This document shows, piece by piece, positions 33,033 through 42,683 of a stretch of DNA of 64,000 bases. The translations under genes were made by a program, and so were the position numbers. The notes beneath the pieces were generated by a model. It was given only the letters and a program-made list of their open reading frames with translations, did not search any database and was not told where the DNA came from. This stretch comes from Acetatifactor muris (GTDB taxonomy: Bacteria > Bacillota > Clostridia > Lachnospirales > Lachnospiraceae). The stretch is from positions 62,001-126,000 of the forward strand of contig NZ_JANJZD010000013.1 in the NCBI RefSeq assembly GCF_024623325.1, in the 5' to 3' direction. How positions within the stretch are numbered: position 1 is the stretch's first letter; every line of letters starts with the position of its first letter.

Positions 33033-35057
33033 TTATCCCCTTTCCGCCGCTCCCGGGCGCAGGTGTTCTGTTGTCATTAACATCTCTTCAAGATTCATCA
33101 GCGCATCATTATCATACCAGTGCTCCCATTTCCCTGTCAGAGCCTTCTGCCTGTCAATGCAGAGTCTGGACAATGCACGGACCGCAGCATCAATAAAGCT
33201 CTCATACTTTTTCTCACTGCGCTCTCCCAACCGGTCTTCCGCCGCATAACTTAAGGCAAGAACCCAGTCATACAGCCCCATCATAATCTCAATCTGTACA
33301 ATCATATGAGAAATGTAAAACTGTCTTCTCTCTTCCGTTATTGTGCACAATGCCATCACAGCCTTCTCGTGCAGCTTTCCGAAACGCCTGCTCCCTTCTT
33401 CGGAGGCATGCCGATAATATGCGATGAAATCCTCTGCATTTTGGAAGTCAAACAGTCTCCTGTTCTGGATATCAGCCTGTGTAAACGGCTTTCCCTGTAT
33501 CAGCTCCATCAGCTTCACGGCCACCCTGCGCGTCATGCCATCCATGAAGAGCATCTGTCCCGAAATCTTCTCGCCGGACATTTCATAAAAGCATTGATAA
33601 TATTCCCTGTAAATATCCTGAAGCCGGGCCGGATTTTTCGTCTGAAACTCCTGTCTGCACCATTCTTCACAATAGGTATCCGGATGGTAACACTCCACAT
33701 TCCAGGTCAGCTCCGCCACATAGCGGATATTGTAAACATGCTCTCTGAAATTTGCCACATTCAGCACCGAATAATCACTATCTCCCCGGGATACCACATT
33801 CCGATAGACATAATCGATCTTCTCCGGCGGATTTCCCTGTACCAGATGCGGACCGCAGCCCCAGAATGCCACATGATAGTACAGTCCGTAGTGCCTTCCC
33901 GCCTCTCTGGGCGTGTCAAAGTAATCCTGCCCCGGCATCTGTTCCGGCGCATAATCGGCAAATACCACAATTACATCCTCCGGAAAGGCAAGCAGCCCTT
34001 TTCCGTACAGCTCCATTCCCTCCATCCACAGAGTAGAAGAGCAAAGCACTTCTCTGCCCGGGTTTTCCTCCTTCACGATCTCATACTGTCGTCTGATTGC
34101 ATCGGAAATCAGCTTTCCCCGTTCTTCCATACTGTCCGGGACTCCATTTTCCTGATACCATACCGGCCGGTCTCCCCGGCCCCGCAGCCCCAGCTGCCAT
34201 ATCACATTCTGATACCGGGACCATCTGCGGACATATTCTCTCCAAAGCTGCTCGTATTCTTCCCGATATGTATAATAATTGATATCTGTAATTCCGCGCT
34301 CCTTCCAGTAGCGGTCCATGGTAAACTGGTGAACGCCCACCGGTTCCTGATGGTGCATGGAAATATACATGCCGCGCCGGGTCACAATCAGCACCAGTTC
34401 TTCCTCTTCCGGCCTGCAGATATCCAGGTGAGAGCAGGGAATCAGCAGATTCTGCTTCAGGCGCAGTCCTGTCTCCACCAGCATTTCCAGCACACGGGCA
34501 TACTCTCCATGGAAGTCATAGCCGTCCGGCAGCTTTCCGCCTCTGCCAAATCCCTTTATCAGATCCTCATCATTGATAAACCAGCCGCGGAAGCGGAAGT
34601 GTTCCGGTCCGTCAGTGATATTGATTTTCTCCAGAAGAAGCGAATCCAGCCTTTTGGGAAAATGATCCGTAAACAGATACAGCGGGTCTGTTCCCAGGAA
34701 CTTCTCCGAGAATGTATAAATTCCCCACATGGTTCCGCAATTATCGCTTCCGACAATCAAAAGCGTATCATCTTCCGCTCCTGTTGTCCGAATGGCATAA
34801 TGTTCCCAGCTTCCCTCCACTTCCGGAACGCTGACTCCCATACGCTCCAGATACTCCGCAAACCTTCTGTTCTTCAGCGTTCCAATCAGCAGTTTCCCGC
34901 CCGGGTCTGTGGGAAGCAGATCCACGGTCCGGACATTCTGCGCCCCCGCCCTGGCCAGATCCTTTTCCAGATCCTGTATCGCCATCCGAATACAGATATT
35001 CTCTTCCCCGTCATAATACAATCCCGCTGTTTTATCTTTGTCCCATACTGTAATCAT
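33033..35057 (-). CDS. GH115-like glycoside hydrolase (putative alpha-glucuronidase)
   Basis: The 674-residue protein has no signal peptide. The N-terminal ~130 residues look like a GH115/GH67-type accessory domain ending GSDNCGTMWGIYTFSEKFLGTDPLY. A TIM-barrel follows: FRFRGWFINDEDLIKGFGRGG, VIWQLGLRGRGDRPVWY and VFADYAPEQMPG. It ends in a helical region with ELTWNVECYHP. This matches the GH115 family, whose members cut 1,2-linked glucuronic acid from xylan or arabinogalactan, but it is shorter than typical secreted members and lacks their C-terminal domain. It lies between the permease and GH43 genes, so it probably removes uronic acids from imported oligosaccharides. The assignment is moderately sure; the substrate is not. 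Confidence 0.75.
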   Translation of the reverse strand: MITVWDKDKTAGLYYDGEENICIRMAIQDLEKDLARAGAQNVRTVDLLPTDPGGKLLIGTLKNRRFAEYLERMGVSVPEVEGSWEHYAIRTTGAEDDTLLIVGSDNCGTMWGIYTFSEKFLGTDPLYLFTDHFPKRLDSLLLEKINITDGPEHFRFRGWFINDEDLIKGFGRGGKLPDGYDFHGEYARVLEMLVETGLRLKQNLLIPCSHLDICRPEEEELVLIVTRRGMYISMHHQEPVGVHQFTMDRYWKERGITDINYYTYREEYEQLWREYVRRWSRYQNVIWQLGLRGRGDRPVWYQENGVPDSMEERGKLISDAIRRQYEIVKEENPGREVLCSSTLWMEGMELYGKGLLAFPEDVIVVFADYAPEQMPGQDYFDTPREAGRHYGLYYHVAFWGCGPHLVQGNPPEKIDYVYRNVVSRGDSDYSVLNVANFREHVYNIRYVAELTWNVECYHPDTYCEEWCRQEFQTKNPARLQDIYREYYQCFYEMSGEKISGQMLFMDGMTRRVAVKLMELIQGKPFTQADIQNRRLFDFQNAEDFIAYYRHASEEGSRRFGKLHEKAVMALCTITEERRQFYISHMIVQIEIMMGLYDWVLALSYAAEDRLGERSEKKYESFIDAAVRALSRLCIDRQKALTGKWEHWYDNDALMNLEEMLMTTEHLRPGAAERG

Positions 35058-35123
35058 CCCTGTTCCTCCGCTTTTCTTCGTTCCTGATCTCAGCCCTTTC
35101 TGCGCAATCCGCTGTCTTCTCCC

Positions 35124-36023
35124 TCACCCTTTGACCGAGCCAATCATAACGCCTTTGACGAAGTATTTCTGTACAAAGGGATAGGCGATCAGCAGCGGAA
35201 GACTGGAAATCAGCACCAGCGCATATTTCATGACCACTGCCATATTGGCTTTCTGGGTCAGATCCGCCAGAATCCTGGCGTCCATGTTAGCCAGCCGGTC
35301 ATCGCTTACAATACTCTCATTCAGAATCAGAATCCGGCGAAGCACAAGCGCCAGCGGATGATATTTTCGATTGCTCAGGTACATCATGGCATTAAAATAG
35401 CTGTTCCAATGACCTACTGCATAATATAGTGTGATGACTGCCACCACTGGTTTTGACAATGGCAGCGCAATGCGGAAGAACTGGTCAAATTCACTTCCCC
35501 CGTCAATCTTCACAGATTCATAGAGGCTCTCCGGTATGGAACTGGAAAAGTAAGTACGGGCCACAATCATGTTATAAACGCTCAATCCTCCGGTGACAAT
35601 CATAATCATGGGATTATTGATCAGATTCAGGTTCCTGTAAAGCAGATAAGTCGGAACCATACCGCCGCTGAAATACATGGTAATCAGGAAAAACCAGGTG
35701 AGCAGTGTATGGCCAAACATCCGCTTTTTACTCATTACGTAAGCTGTGGGCACAGTCAGAAACAGGTTGAACAATGTCCCGAGTATCGTATAGATAATCG
35801 TATTCCGGTAACCCAGCCAGATTTCTTTATTATCCAGAATCGCCTCATACGCAAGGGTTGTAAAGTCAATGGGCCAGAAGCTTACTTTACCGGTTGCCAC
35901 CGGAATATAATCAGAAAAAGATGCAATAACCGTATAATACAGCGGATAAATGCATACAAATGCAAGCAACAGCAAAAGTATCGTATTTATCACATCAAAC
36001 AGTCTGATTTTTTTACCTTTCAT
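35124..36023 (-). CDS. ABC transporter permease (LplC/YtcP type)
   Basis: This 299-residue CUT1-class permease has six membrane helices and the EAA loop at about 195 (SIPESLYESVKIDGGSEFDQFFRIALPLSKPV). A signature long N-terminal region (YYTVIASFSDY) and the end VQKYFVKGVMIGSVKG are typical of LplC/YtcP. It pairs with the upstream permease and the solute-binding lipoprotein to import an oligosaccharide. The ATPase is not encoded here; as usual for this family a shared MsmX-like ATPase elsewhere must energise it. It starts 13 bases after the first permease. Confidence 0.93.
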   Translation of the reverse strand: MKGKKIRLFDVINTILLLLLAFVCIYPLYYTVIASFSDYIPVATGKVSFWPIDFTTLAYEAILDNKEIWLGYRNTIIYTILGTLFNLFLTVPTAYVMSKKRMFGHTLLTWFFLITMYFSGGMVPTYLLYRNLNLINNPMIMIVTGGLSVYNMIVARTYFSSSIPESLYESVKIDGGSEFDQFFRIALPLSKPVVAVITLYYAVGHWNSYFNAMMYLSNRKYHPLALVLRRILILNESIVSDDRLANMDARILADLTQKANMAVVMKYALVLISSLPLLIAYPFVQKYFVKGVMIGSVKG

Positions 36024-36036
36024 TTTCCTTCTCCTC

Positions 36037-36993
36037 TCAGAACAATCCTGTTTCCGTCAGACGCCTGACCACTTTGTTTGCAATCAGCAGACATATGATA
36101 TTCACAATATTGTTAAACAGGCCGATTGCAGTTGAGTAACTGTACTGCCCTCCCAGAATACCGATATCGTAAACATAGGTTGATATCACCTGAGAAGCAG
36201 AAAGGTTTAAATCATTTTGAAGCAGATAGATTTTGGAATAGCCCACCGACAGCAGGCCGCCCAGTCTCATAATAAAGGTTATCGCAATTGTCGGCATAAT
36301 ACCGGGAATGTTGATGTGCCGGATAATCTGCATCCGATTGGCCCCATCCACCCTGGCGGCATCCACCAGCTCCGGAGATATGGAAGCAAGGGCCGCGATA
36401 TAGAGAATGGAATTCCATCCCAGATTCTGCCACACGTCGGACCACACATAGATAGAGGAAAAAGCTCTGGGATTGGTAATGAAAGGAATCCTCTCCCCGC
36501 CCAGCGCTGCGATCAGGTTGTTGACAGGACCGTTGGCACGGTCCAGCATCATCAGTACCAGGGAACAGGCCACCACTTCTGACAGAAAATGTGTGGCATA
36601 AGTAATCATCTGAATGGATTTCTTCAGCCGAATCCGTCTGACTTCATTCAGCATCAGTGCAAATATGATGGCGCAGGGGAAGGTTGCAAGGGAATACAGG
36701 GTAATCGATAAGGTATTCCGAATCATCTTCCAGAAGTCCGGATATTTAAAAAAACGGATAAAGTTCTTGAACAGCGGGTCCAGCCATTCACTTTCGGTAA
36801 TCCCTATGCTTGGTTTGAAATTTTTAAATGCAATCTGTATGCCGTACATGGGACCATAGCTGAAAATCACTACATAAATAAAGGCCGGCAAAAGCAGCAG
36901 ATACAGCTGCCAGCTCTCTTTCAGGCGTTTTATCACATAGGCGGCTGTTATTTTTTTCTTAAATTTTTCAGGTTTCGCAGATAATGCAGCCAT
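36037..36993 (-). CDS. ABC transporter permease (LplB/YteP type)
   Basis: The ATG at 36993 has a perfect AGGAGG site, giving 318 residues; the 17 upstream codons of the open frame contain that site and are not translated. Six membrane helices are present, with the LplB/YteP start (LLLLPAFIYVVIFSYGPMYGIQIAFKNF) and EAA loop SPELVDAARVDGANRMQIIRHINIPG. It is the first permease of the oligosaccharide importer. It is 74 bases after the binding-protein gene. Confidence 0.94.
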   Translation of the reverse strand: MAALSAKPEKFKKKITAAYVIKRLKESWQLYLLLLPAFIYVVIFSYGPMYGIQIAFKNFKPSIGITESEWLDPLFKNFIRFFKYPDFWKMIRNTLSITLYSLATFPCAIIFALMLNEVRRIRLKKSIQMITYATHFLSEVVACSLVLMMLDRANGPVNNLIAALGGERIPFITNPRAFSSIYVWSDVWQNLGWNSILYIAALASISPELVDAARVDGANRMQIIRHINIPGIMPTIAITFIMRLGGLLSVGYSKIYLLQNDLNLSASQVISTYVYDIGILGGQYSYSTAIGLFNNIVNIICLLIANKVVRRLTETGLF

Positions 36994-37067
36994 CTTTTCT
37001 CCTCCTGTAATGTAAAAATGGCGGACAGGAAGATACGTTCCCACCCGCCATGAAAAATGCTCTCAAA

Positions 37068-38837
37068 TCAGTTGCCGAAGGTTGCATCGATAAAGCCCGA
37101 ATACGCATCCTTATAGATATTGATGTAGTCTTCGACACCCAGGTCTTTCAGCTCGTTCTGATATGCATCAAATTCGTCCAGAGGACGTTCGCCAGCAATA
37201 AACTTCGCCGTCTCCTGCGTCACATAATCATTGATAACCGTTGCATAATTGTCGGCCTCCTCCTTCTGTTCCAGAGACAGATAAACCGGCGGCAGAACGA
37301 TAAATGTAAGGTAATCCTTCATTGCTTCCGTCTGAATTACACGCCAGTGATGGTCCCAGTTGTCGTCGTCAAAAATCGACACATCCGTGACAGGCATCTC
37401 CACCTCTTTTCCTGTCAGTACATCCCTGACCGTACGGTATTCCATGGGATTATCCACGCCTGCCAAATCATAGCGATAGGCTTCCATATGATCGAAGCGT
37501 CCGGCCACATAATAACATGCCGTATTGCCGTTCGCAAGTGTGGCTACAGGATCTGCTTCCATTCTGGCATTGGTAAAGCTGCCGTCCTCCTTAATCCACC
37601 ATCCGTTGCCGTCCATTTCATCCGCACTCCCCTTCATGGGGCCGTTGTGATAATAGCAGCCTCCTTCATCACTGTACATATAGTCAATGATGGAAGCAAT
37701 CAGCTCCGGATATTCTGTCCTGGAAGATACATAAGTACCGAGAGAGTACCCGGCATTAACATGTGCGACACGAGTGTCATTCACATCGCTGGACAGCGGA
37801 GAAAGCGCCAGCCAGTCCTGCCAGCTGTTCTCTGCAGGCTGCAGAGTACTGTCTCCAAAGATGCCTACATAGCCGGCGGCCACATTTGCCCGGTTGGTAT
37901 CCTGATCCAAAGTAAAGTAATCCGGTGACAGCAATCCTTCTTTCAGCATGGTATTCAGAGTCTGCATAAATTCCTTCGCTTCCGGTGTATAGGCAGGCAG
38001 CGTAATCTGGTTATTCTTGATAGCGAAATTCGTCCCGTATGTCTGTCCGCTTCCATAGAATCCCAGCGCATTCCAGATATAATCCTTAATCTTATTCTGA
38101 TTGTCTGAAACCGGAATCAGCTGCTCGCCCACGCCTCCGGGATCCTGCTGTTTAAATGCACGGGCAACCTCAACGAACTCATCCAGAGTGGCAGGCATAT
38201 CCATATTTACTTTGTCCAGCCATACTTTATTGATGTTTACCCGGATTGTGCCGGAAAATGCACCCGTATTGTTGGCATAAACCGGTCCGCGGATATAAGG
38301 AAGACTGTACACCTTTCCGTCCGGTGTTGTGGATGCCACCAGTGCATCCGGATAATCTTTCAGAACATTCATGAGATTCGGCATTGTCTCTTCATTCATA
38401 TACGGCGTCCAGTCAAGGAGCATTCCCTCACTGACGCCATAGGTCATTGCATCCGTAGTGGACAATCCCAGCCACATAATATCCGGAAGATCGTCTGCCA
38501 GGAAAAACTGGTTGACACGGGTTGCACTGTCCGCACCCATATCTTCCAACTCAAATTTGACATTAAATTTCTTCTCCAAATGCTTGAAGAACCAGAGGTC
38601 TTCAAGCGCCACTGTCTGCTCCGTGTGCAGATAAGTAGCCAGACGCAGAACCGGTGTTTCACCTGATGATTCCGCTCCCCCGCTCTCTGTCTGTGCCGTT
38701 GAAGAGTCCTGCGCACCAGAAGAATTCGAAGCAGAGCCTCCTGTTGATTCTGACGAAGGCTCTGACGAAGAACAGGCTGCCAGCCCCATGACCATACTTC
38801 CGGCCAACAGCAAAGCCATTGCACGTTTCCGTTTCAT
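37068..38837 (-). CDS. Extracellular solute-binding lipoprotein (LplA/YtcQ type)
   Basis: From the ATG at 38837 (AAAGGAGAGG site) the product has 589 residues. The lipoprotein signal ends GLAAC with Cys22 as lipid anchor. A Ser/Gly/Glu-rich linker to about 65 is followed by a large type-II binding fold (RLATYLHTEQTVALEDLWFFKHLEKKFNV near its start). The size and fold match LplA/YtcQ proteins, which capture oligosaccharides such as rhamnogalacturonan or xylan fragments. It is the first gene of the transporter operon and likely the most highly expressed. Confidence 0.94.
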   Translation of the reverse strand: MKRKRAMALLLAGSMVMGLAACSSSEPSSESTGGSASNSSGAQDSSTAQTESGGAESSGETPVLRLATYLHTEQTVALEDLWFFKHLEKKFNVKFELEDMGADSATRVNQFFLADDLPDIMWLGLSTTDAMTYGVSEGMLLDWTPYMNEETMPNLMNVLKDYPDALVASTTPDGKVYSLPYIRGPVYANNTGAFSGTIRVNINKVWLDKVNMDMPATLDEFVEVARAFKQQDPGGVGEQLIPVSDNQNKIKDYIWNALGFYGSGQTYGTNFAIKNNQITLPAYTPEAKEFMQTLNTMLKEGLLSPDYFTLDQDTNRANVAAGYVGIFGDSTLQPAENSWQDWLALSPLSSDVNDTRVAHVNAGYSLGTYVSSRTEYPELIASIIDYMYSDEGGCYYHNGPMKGSADEMDGNGWWIKEDGSFTNARMEADPVATLANGNTACYYVAGRFDHMEAYRYDLAGVDNPMEYRTVRDVLTGKEVEMPVTDVSIFDDDNWDHHWRVIQTEAMKDYLTFIVLPPVYLSLEQKEEADNYATVINDYVTQETAKFIAGERPLDEFDAYQNELKDLGVEDYINIYKDAYSGFIDATFGN

Positions 38838-38970
38838 AATACCTCTCCTTTCTCTTTTCCCTTTTTGTGTTTTTGCCACATTTTCTCACTAAAGCCCTTA
38901 TCTCTGTTATATATTATTTCACAGTTTCGAGCCCGCAGTCATCATAACATTATCCAATCTGCTTATTCAA

Positions 38971-39041
38971 ATCCCAAAAAACGGGAAAACTCCCAAAAAA
39001 CCGCTAAAATCCGGTTTTTGGGAGTTCTGGGGATTTTGGGA
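38971..39041 (-). terminator. Nested terminator after the AraC-type regulator gene
   Basis: Leftward, an inner helix ACTCCCAAAAACCG / CGGTTTTTTGGGAGT (39025-38989, with one A/T-run slip) lies inside an outer pair TCCCAAAA / TTTTGGGA (39041-39034 and 38979-38972). CCCAAAA-type units recur four times, so alternative pairings are possible. The T-runs fit termination of the regulator transcript before the transporter operon; an attenuator role is also possible. Confidence 0.6.
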
Positions 39042-39073
39042 CATCCGCTGTCTCAATCAGGAATTCCGCTGAT

Positions 39074-41128
39074 TCATCTCACCTGAGAAGGCTGCATTCC
39101 TGTAAGCTCTTTGAATTTTTTGCTGAAATTAGAGGCTTTCCGATAGCCCACCCGCATGGCCACATCATTTACTGTCAGAGATTTTTCTTCTGTCAGCAGA
39201 CGCTTTCCTTCCGCAATGCGCAGCATCGTGAGGTACTCCTTAAATGAAAATCCCGTTTCCTTTTTAATCATACTGCTGATATAGTCGGAGCTCAGTCCGA
39301 AACGGTCAGACAATTCCTGTAAATTGATATCCGGATCATAGGCGTTGGCAATCACATATTCCACCAACAGCTTGGAGGCATCATTGCCGGTGAGCCGGTT
39401 CTGTGAAGTTTTATCTGCCGCTTCCAGCAATAATTTCTGCAGATCACAAAGTGTCATGGAAATGTCCGACAGCAATACCAGGGAATTCACCTCCGATTTG
39501 TCTACTTCCACTCCGTGCTCGTCCGCTTTTCGAAGTACATTCTGCAGAAATTCATACAGATTCTGCTTTCTCAGCAGATTCTCTGTAGCCGAATCCATAA
39601 GAAAACGGTCAATATCCCGGCTGACTTCCTCCATCGCACTCTGAGAGCCGCATTCAGCAGCGGCAACCAGCCTCTCAGCCAGAAAATCCGTCTGGATACG
39701 CTTCTGAGAGGCAGAAGTGCTTCCCCGGTAGCTGCCGGCAGTCTGTGCGGACATCATGGACAGCGGCAGTCGCTTCGGAGAATCTACCGGACGGCCAACG
39801 CAGAGTTCCAGTGTACATTCCGAAGCAGCCAGCCGAAGCATCTCTGTGACCTGCTGATGTGTGACACTGCTGTCATAACCCGCAATGACCGCCGTCATAT
39901 CAATATGTTCCATTACCACTATGTAAAAGTCTATATCCAGGTCCCTGAGCTTTTCCAGCTCCTCTCCCAGAAGATTGCCGACATCCGCCTGCCCTTCTTT
40001 TTTCATCAGATAAACGCAGTACAGCGATCTGTCAAATACAATGCCTGTCATAGACCAGCGTTCCAGCATCCCTTCACTGTACTCGCCGCGCAGAATCAGA
40101 TTCAGCAGATGATTTCGCAGCTGGAAACGAATATCGGCATTCATCTGCGTCATATTACCCAGAATCGAATCCAGCTGCCGGAAATTCCGCTCAAACTTTG
40201 AACTGTTCGGCACATACTTTTCAATCAGCCGGTTCAGCGGAAGAAGGCTGATATGAGCCATGGCAAAAGCAATCAGAAGAATCAGCACCCCACAGAAGCC
40301 AACTCCAATATAAAAAATCGCAGAATCCCAATCCAGAAGAAGCTGCCAGCCCTTCAAACGCACCGGCGCATAGAGCCTGATTTTCCCGTCAGAAGAAATG
40401 ACGTTCATACAATCCGAAGCCCCGGTCAGCACCTCAATCTCCATATCCGTTTTGTCCAAGATAACTTCTCCATTCACCATAACGGCATATTGTTCCGGCA
40501 ATCCGGCACACACCTGCTCCAGATATCGCTGAATCTGTGGTTTTGTCAGCACAAAACAGAGCACGGCATTATAGGCATTGGTTTTGTCATATCCATAAAA
40601 CCGGACAGGAAAAACCGACAGAACATAAGGCTCTGAATATAAGAAAGAAGCCTTCTTTTTATCCAGTATCTGTCCAAATATCTCATCTGCCTGCTCATAG
40701 GGAATTCCAAGAACAGATGGTCCATAATATTCAAAATAAGTGGTATTTCCTGTAAATGTATATATTTTCTTCTCCGAACGATACGCCAGAAAGTAATTGA
40801 CTGACAGTGGGGAATAATTGGTAAATTTAGTGAAATCTTCCAGCATTACAATCTCTTTGTACTGGTTCCGGCTTAAGACATTGGGCCGATACTTAGTCGT
40901 TATGCCAATCTGTACCGCAATACTTTCCAGCATCTGAAACTGCTTCTCCAGGTTATCGGCTGCCAGCTGCATGTTTTTCTGTTCACTCTGCCGCTCCGCC
41001 TGCAGCAGCATATTGGAGGAATACCAGAGCGTTCCCACCAGAATTACACCTGAAACCACTAAAAGTACCATAAAATAAGCCGTCACATAATGCGAAAAGG
41101 TTCTGACGTTTCTGATTCGTTCACTCAC
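39074..41128 (-). CDS. Membrane-bound AraC-family regulator with extracytoplasmic sensor
   Basis: The best start is GTG at 41128 with AAAGGAG 8 bases upstream, giving 684 residues; the ATG at 41185 lacks a ribosome site. One membrane helix lies near residues 15-40, and an extracytoplasmic sensor of ~230 residues follows. A second helix (FYIGVGFCGVLILLIAFAMAHI) leads into a cytoplasmic linker. The C-terminus is an AraC HTH domain: INLQELSDRFGLSSDYISSMIKKETGFSFKEYLTMLRI and VNDVAMRVGYRKASNFSKKFKELTG. Such one-protein sensors control adjacent sugar importers in Clostridia. It sits between the leftward transporter operon and the rightward GH105-GH28 genes and is the likely activator of both. Confidence 0.9.
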   Translation of the reverse strand: MSERIRNVRTFSHYVTAYFMVLLVVSGVILVGTLWYSSNMLLQAERQSEQKNMQLAADNLEKQFQMLESIAVQIGITTKYRPNVLSRNQYKEIVMLEDFTKFTNYSPLSVNYFLAYRSEKKIYTFTGNTTYFEYYGPSVLGIPYEQADEIFGQILDKKKASFLYSEPYVLSVFPVRFYGYDKTNAYNAVLCFVLTKPQIQRYLEQVCAGLPEQYAVMVNGEVILDKTDMEIEVLTGASDCMNVISSDGKIRLYAPVRLKGWQLLLDWDSAIFYIGVGFCGVLILLIAFAMAHISLLPLNRLIEKYVPNSSKFERNFRQLDSILGNMTQMNADIRFQLRNHLLNLILRGEYSEGMLERWSMTGIVFDRSLYCVYLMKKEGQADVGNLLGEELEKLRDLDIDFYIVVMEHIDMTAVIAGYDSSVTHQQVTEMLRLAASECTLELCVGRPVDSPKRLPLSMMSAQTAGSYRGSTSASQKRIQTDFLAERLVAAAECGSQSAMEEVSRDIDRFLMDSATENLLRKQNLYEFLQNVLRKADEHGVEVDKSEVNSLVLLSDISMTLCDLQKLLLEAADKTSQNRLTGNDASKLLVEYVIANAYDPDINLQELSDRFGLSSDYISSMIKKETGFSFKEYLTMLRIAEGKRLLTEEKSLTVNDVAMRVGYRKASNFSKKFKELTGMQPSQVR

Positions 41129-41227
41129 CTTTATTTCTCCTTTTTCATCCGTAAAATCATATGTTCCGCAGGTTCTCCTGCCCATCCCTCATAAATTTCC
41201 ATTTCTTACAGAATTACTGTTATAATC

Positions 41228-41256
41228 ACTATAGCAATATTTCTCGGAATGCACAA
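41228..41256 (-). promoter_or_regulatory. Possible promoter of the AraC-type regulator
   Basis: Leftward TTGTGC (41256-41251), 17-base spacer, TATAGT (41233-41228). The remaining 331-base gap to GH105 also holds a 7-bp hairpin (41343-41367, CCATCGG / CCGATGG). No clear rightward promoter was seen, which is consistent with activator dependence. Confidence 0.45.
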
Positions 41257-41459
41257 TGCACAATTGAAAGAATAATTTCTTCTCTTGCTTTCCGCCCCCG
41301 TTTCCCTTAAACTATAAGATAGGAATCCAATTATGGAACTGTCCATCGGAAAAGGCTTTGCCGATGGGTAAAAATTATGTGAGGGAATCATCACCTTACA
41401 ACAGACATTCAGACAGGACATCAGGCTGAGCATAAAAAAATATAAAGGAGGCGCGAAAA

Positions 41460-42578
41460 ATGCTGAAGCGTGAAAACGCAGAAAAACTGGAAAGGTTTAT
41501 TGAGGATTTCTACCAGGACTTAAGCAAAGTAAAAATGGATAAGTGGAATTATGAGGACGGCTGCATCCTGACAGCGGCCATTCAGCTCTATGAAGCCACC
41601 GGAAAAGAGCGGTTCCGGGATTTTATCCTGGAATACATGGATTCCTATGTGACGGCAGAGGGAGAAATTCTTCATTATAAAAAGGAAGATTTCAACCTGG
41701 ATAATATAGCGCCGGGCAGAGCAGTGATTTTCGCATATGAACAGACAGGGGAAGAGCGCTACCGCAGGGCCATGGAGCTCCTGCTCAGCCAGCTGGCGGA
41801 GCAGCCCCGGATTAAGGCGGGGAATTTCTGGCATAAGCTGATTTATCCCAATCAGGTATGGCTGGATGGTCTGTTCATGGCACAGCCCTTTTACGCCGCT
41901 TACGACACCAGATACGGCGGCAAGGTCCGCTATGTGGACATCACTGATCAGTTTGCACTGGTACATAAAAAGATGTTCAATCCTGAGAAAAAGCTTTACT
42001 ATCATGGCTATGATGAATCCAGAAGCATCTTCTGGGCAGACAGAGAGACCGGCTGCTCCGCCAATTTCTGGCTCAGGTCCATCGCATGGTTCCTGATGTC
42101 TCTGGTGGATACCATGGAGGAAATGGATAGCTGGGCTTACGACTATTACCGCCAGCTGCAGGATATCTATAAGGAAAGCATCCGCGGTATCCTCGATTAT
42201 CGCCATCCGGAAAGCGGCCTATTTTATCAGGTGGTAGACCGGGCCGACATTCCGGGCAATTATCTCGAGACCTCCGGCTCGTCCATGACAGCAGCCTCCA
42301 TCCTGAAAGCCTGCCGTCTCAAAGCCCTGCTGGCCGAAAAATATCAGCCCACAGGAGAGGCGATTCTGGAATCTGTAATTGAGCGGAAGCTTCAGGAAAA
42401 GGACGGCGTACTGACCCTGCTGGGGAACTGCAGCGTAGCCGGTCTGGGCCCTCAGGAAGGCAGAAGAGACGGCAGTGTGGAATACTACCTGTCGGAACCT
42501 GTAACCGCCGATGACAGAAAGGGAATCGCCGCCACCTTCATGGCATACGCACAGTACCTGAAGCTGCAGGCGCTGTAG
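41460..42578 (+). CDS. GH105 unsaturated rhamnogalacturonyl/glucuronyl hydrolase
   Basis: This 372-residue (alpha/alpha)6-barrel protein has no signal peptide. IYPNQVWLDGLFMAQPFYAAY near residue 135 contains the catalytic Asp in the WLDG motif of YteR/YesR. The FWLRSIAWFLMSLVD and LETSGSSMTAASILKA segments are also typical GH105. These enzymes hydrate the unsaturated uronic acid left by polysaccharide lyases. AAAGGAGG precedes the ATG. It is the first rightward gene of the pectin-type locus, divergent from the AraC-type regulator. Confidence 0.92.
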   Translation: MLKRENAEKLERFIEDFYQDLSKVKMDKWNYEDGCILTAAIQLYEATGKERFRDFILEYMDSYVTAEGEILHYKKEDFNLDNIAPGRAVIFAYEQTGEERYRRAMELLLSQLAEQPRIKAGNFWHKLIYPNQVWLDGLFMAQPFYAAYDTRYGGKVRYVDITDQFALVHKKMFNPEKKLYYHGYDESRSIFWADRETGCSANFWLRSIAWFLMSLVDTMEEMDSWAYDYYRQLQDIYKESIRGILDYRHPESGLFYQVVDRADIPGNYLETSGSSMTAASILKACRLKALLAEKYQPTGEAILESVIERKLQEKDGVLTLLGNCSVAGLGPQEGRRDGSVEYYLSEPVTADDRKGIAATFMAYAQYLKLQAL

Positions 42579-42683
42579 CTGTCCGGCTTAACAACTGCAG
42601 AACCACTGCACAGTCTGTTCGGCCGGAATCCCGGAAAACAGCTGCTGCCACACTAACTTACCGATTACAGAAAGGCATATATT

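Noticed and set aside
33306..35087. Rightward 593-codon open frame
   Set aside because: Antisense to the GH115-like gene; no recognisable protein features.
41343..41367. Hairpin CCATCGG/CCGATGG upstream of GH105 as terminator or riboswitch
   Set aside because: No T-run on either strand and too simple for a riboswitch; left as an unassigned stem.
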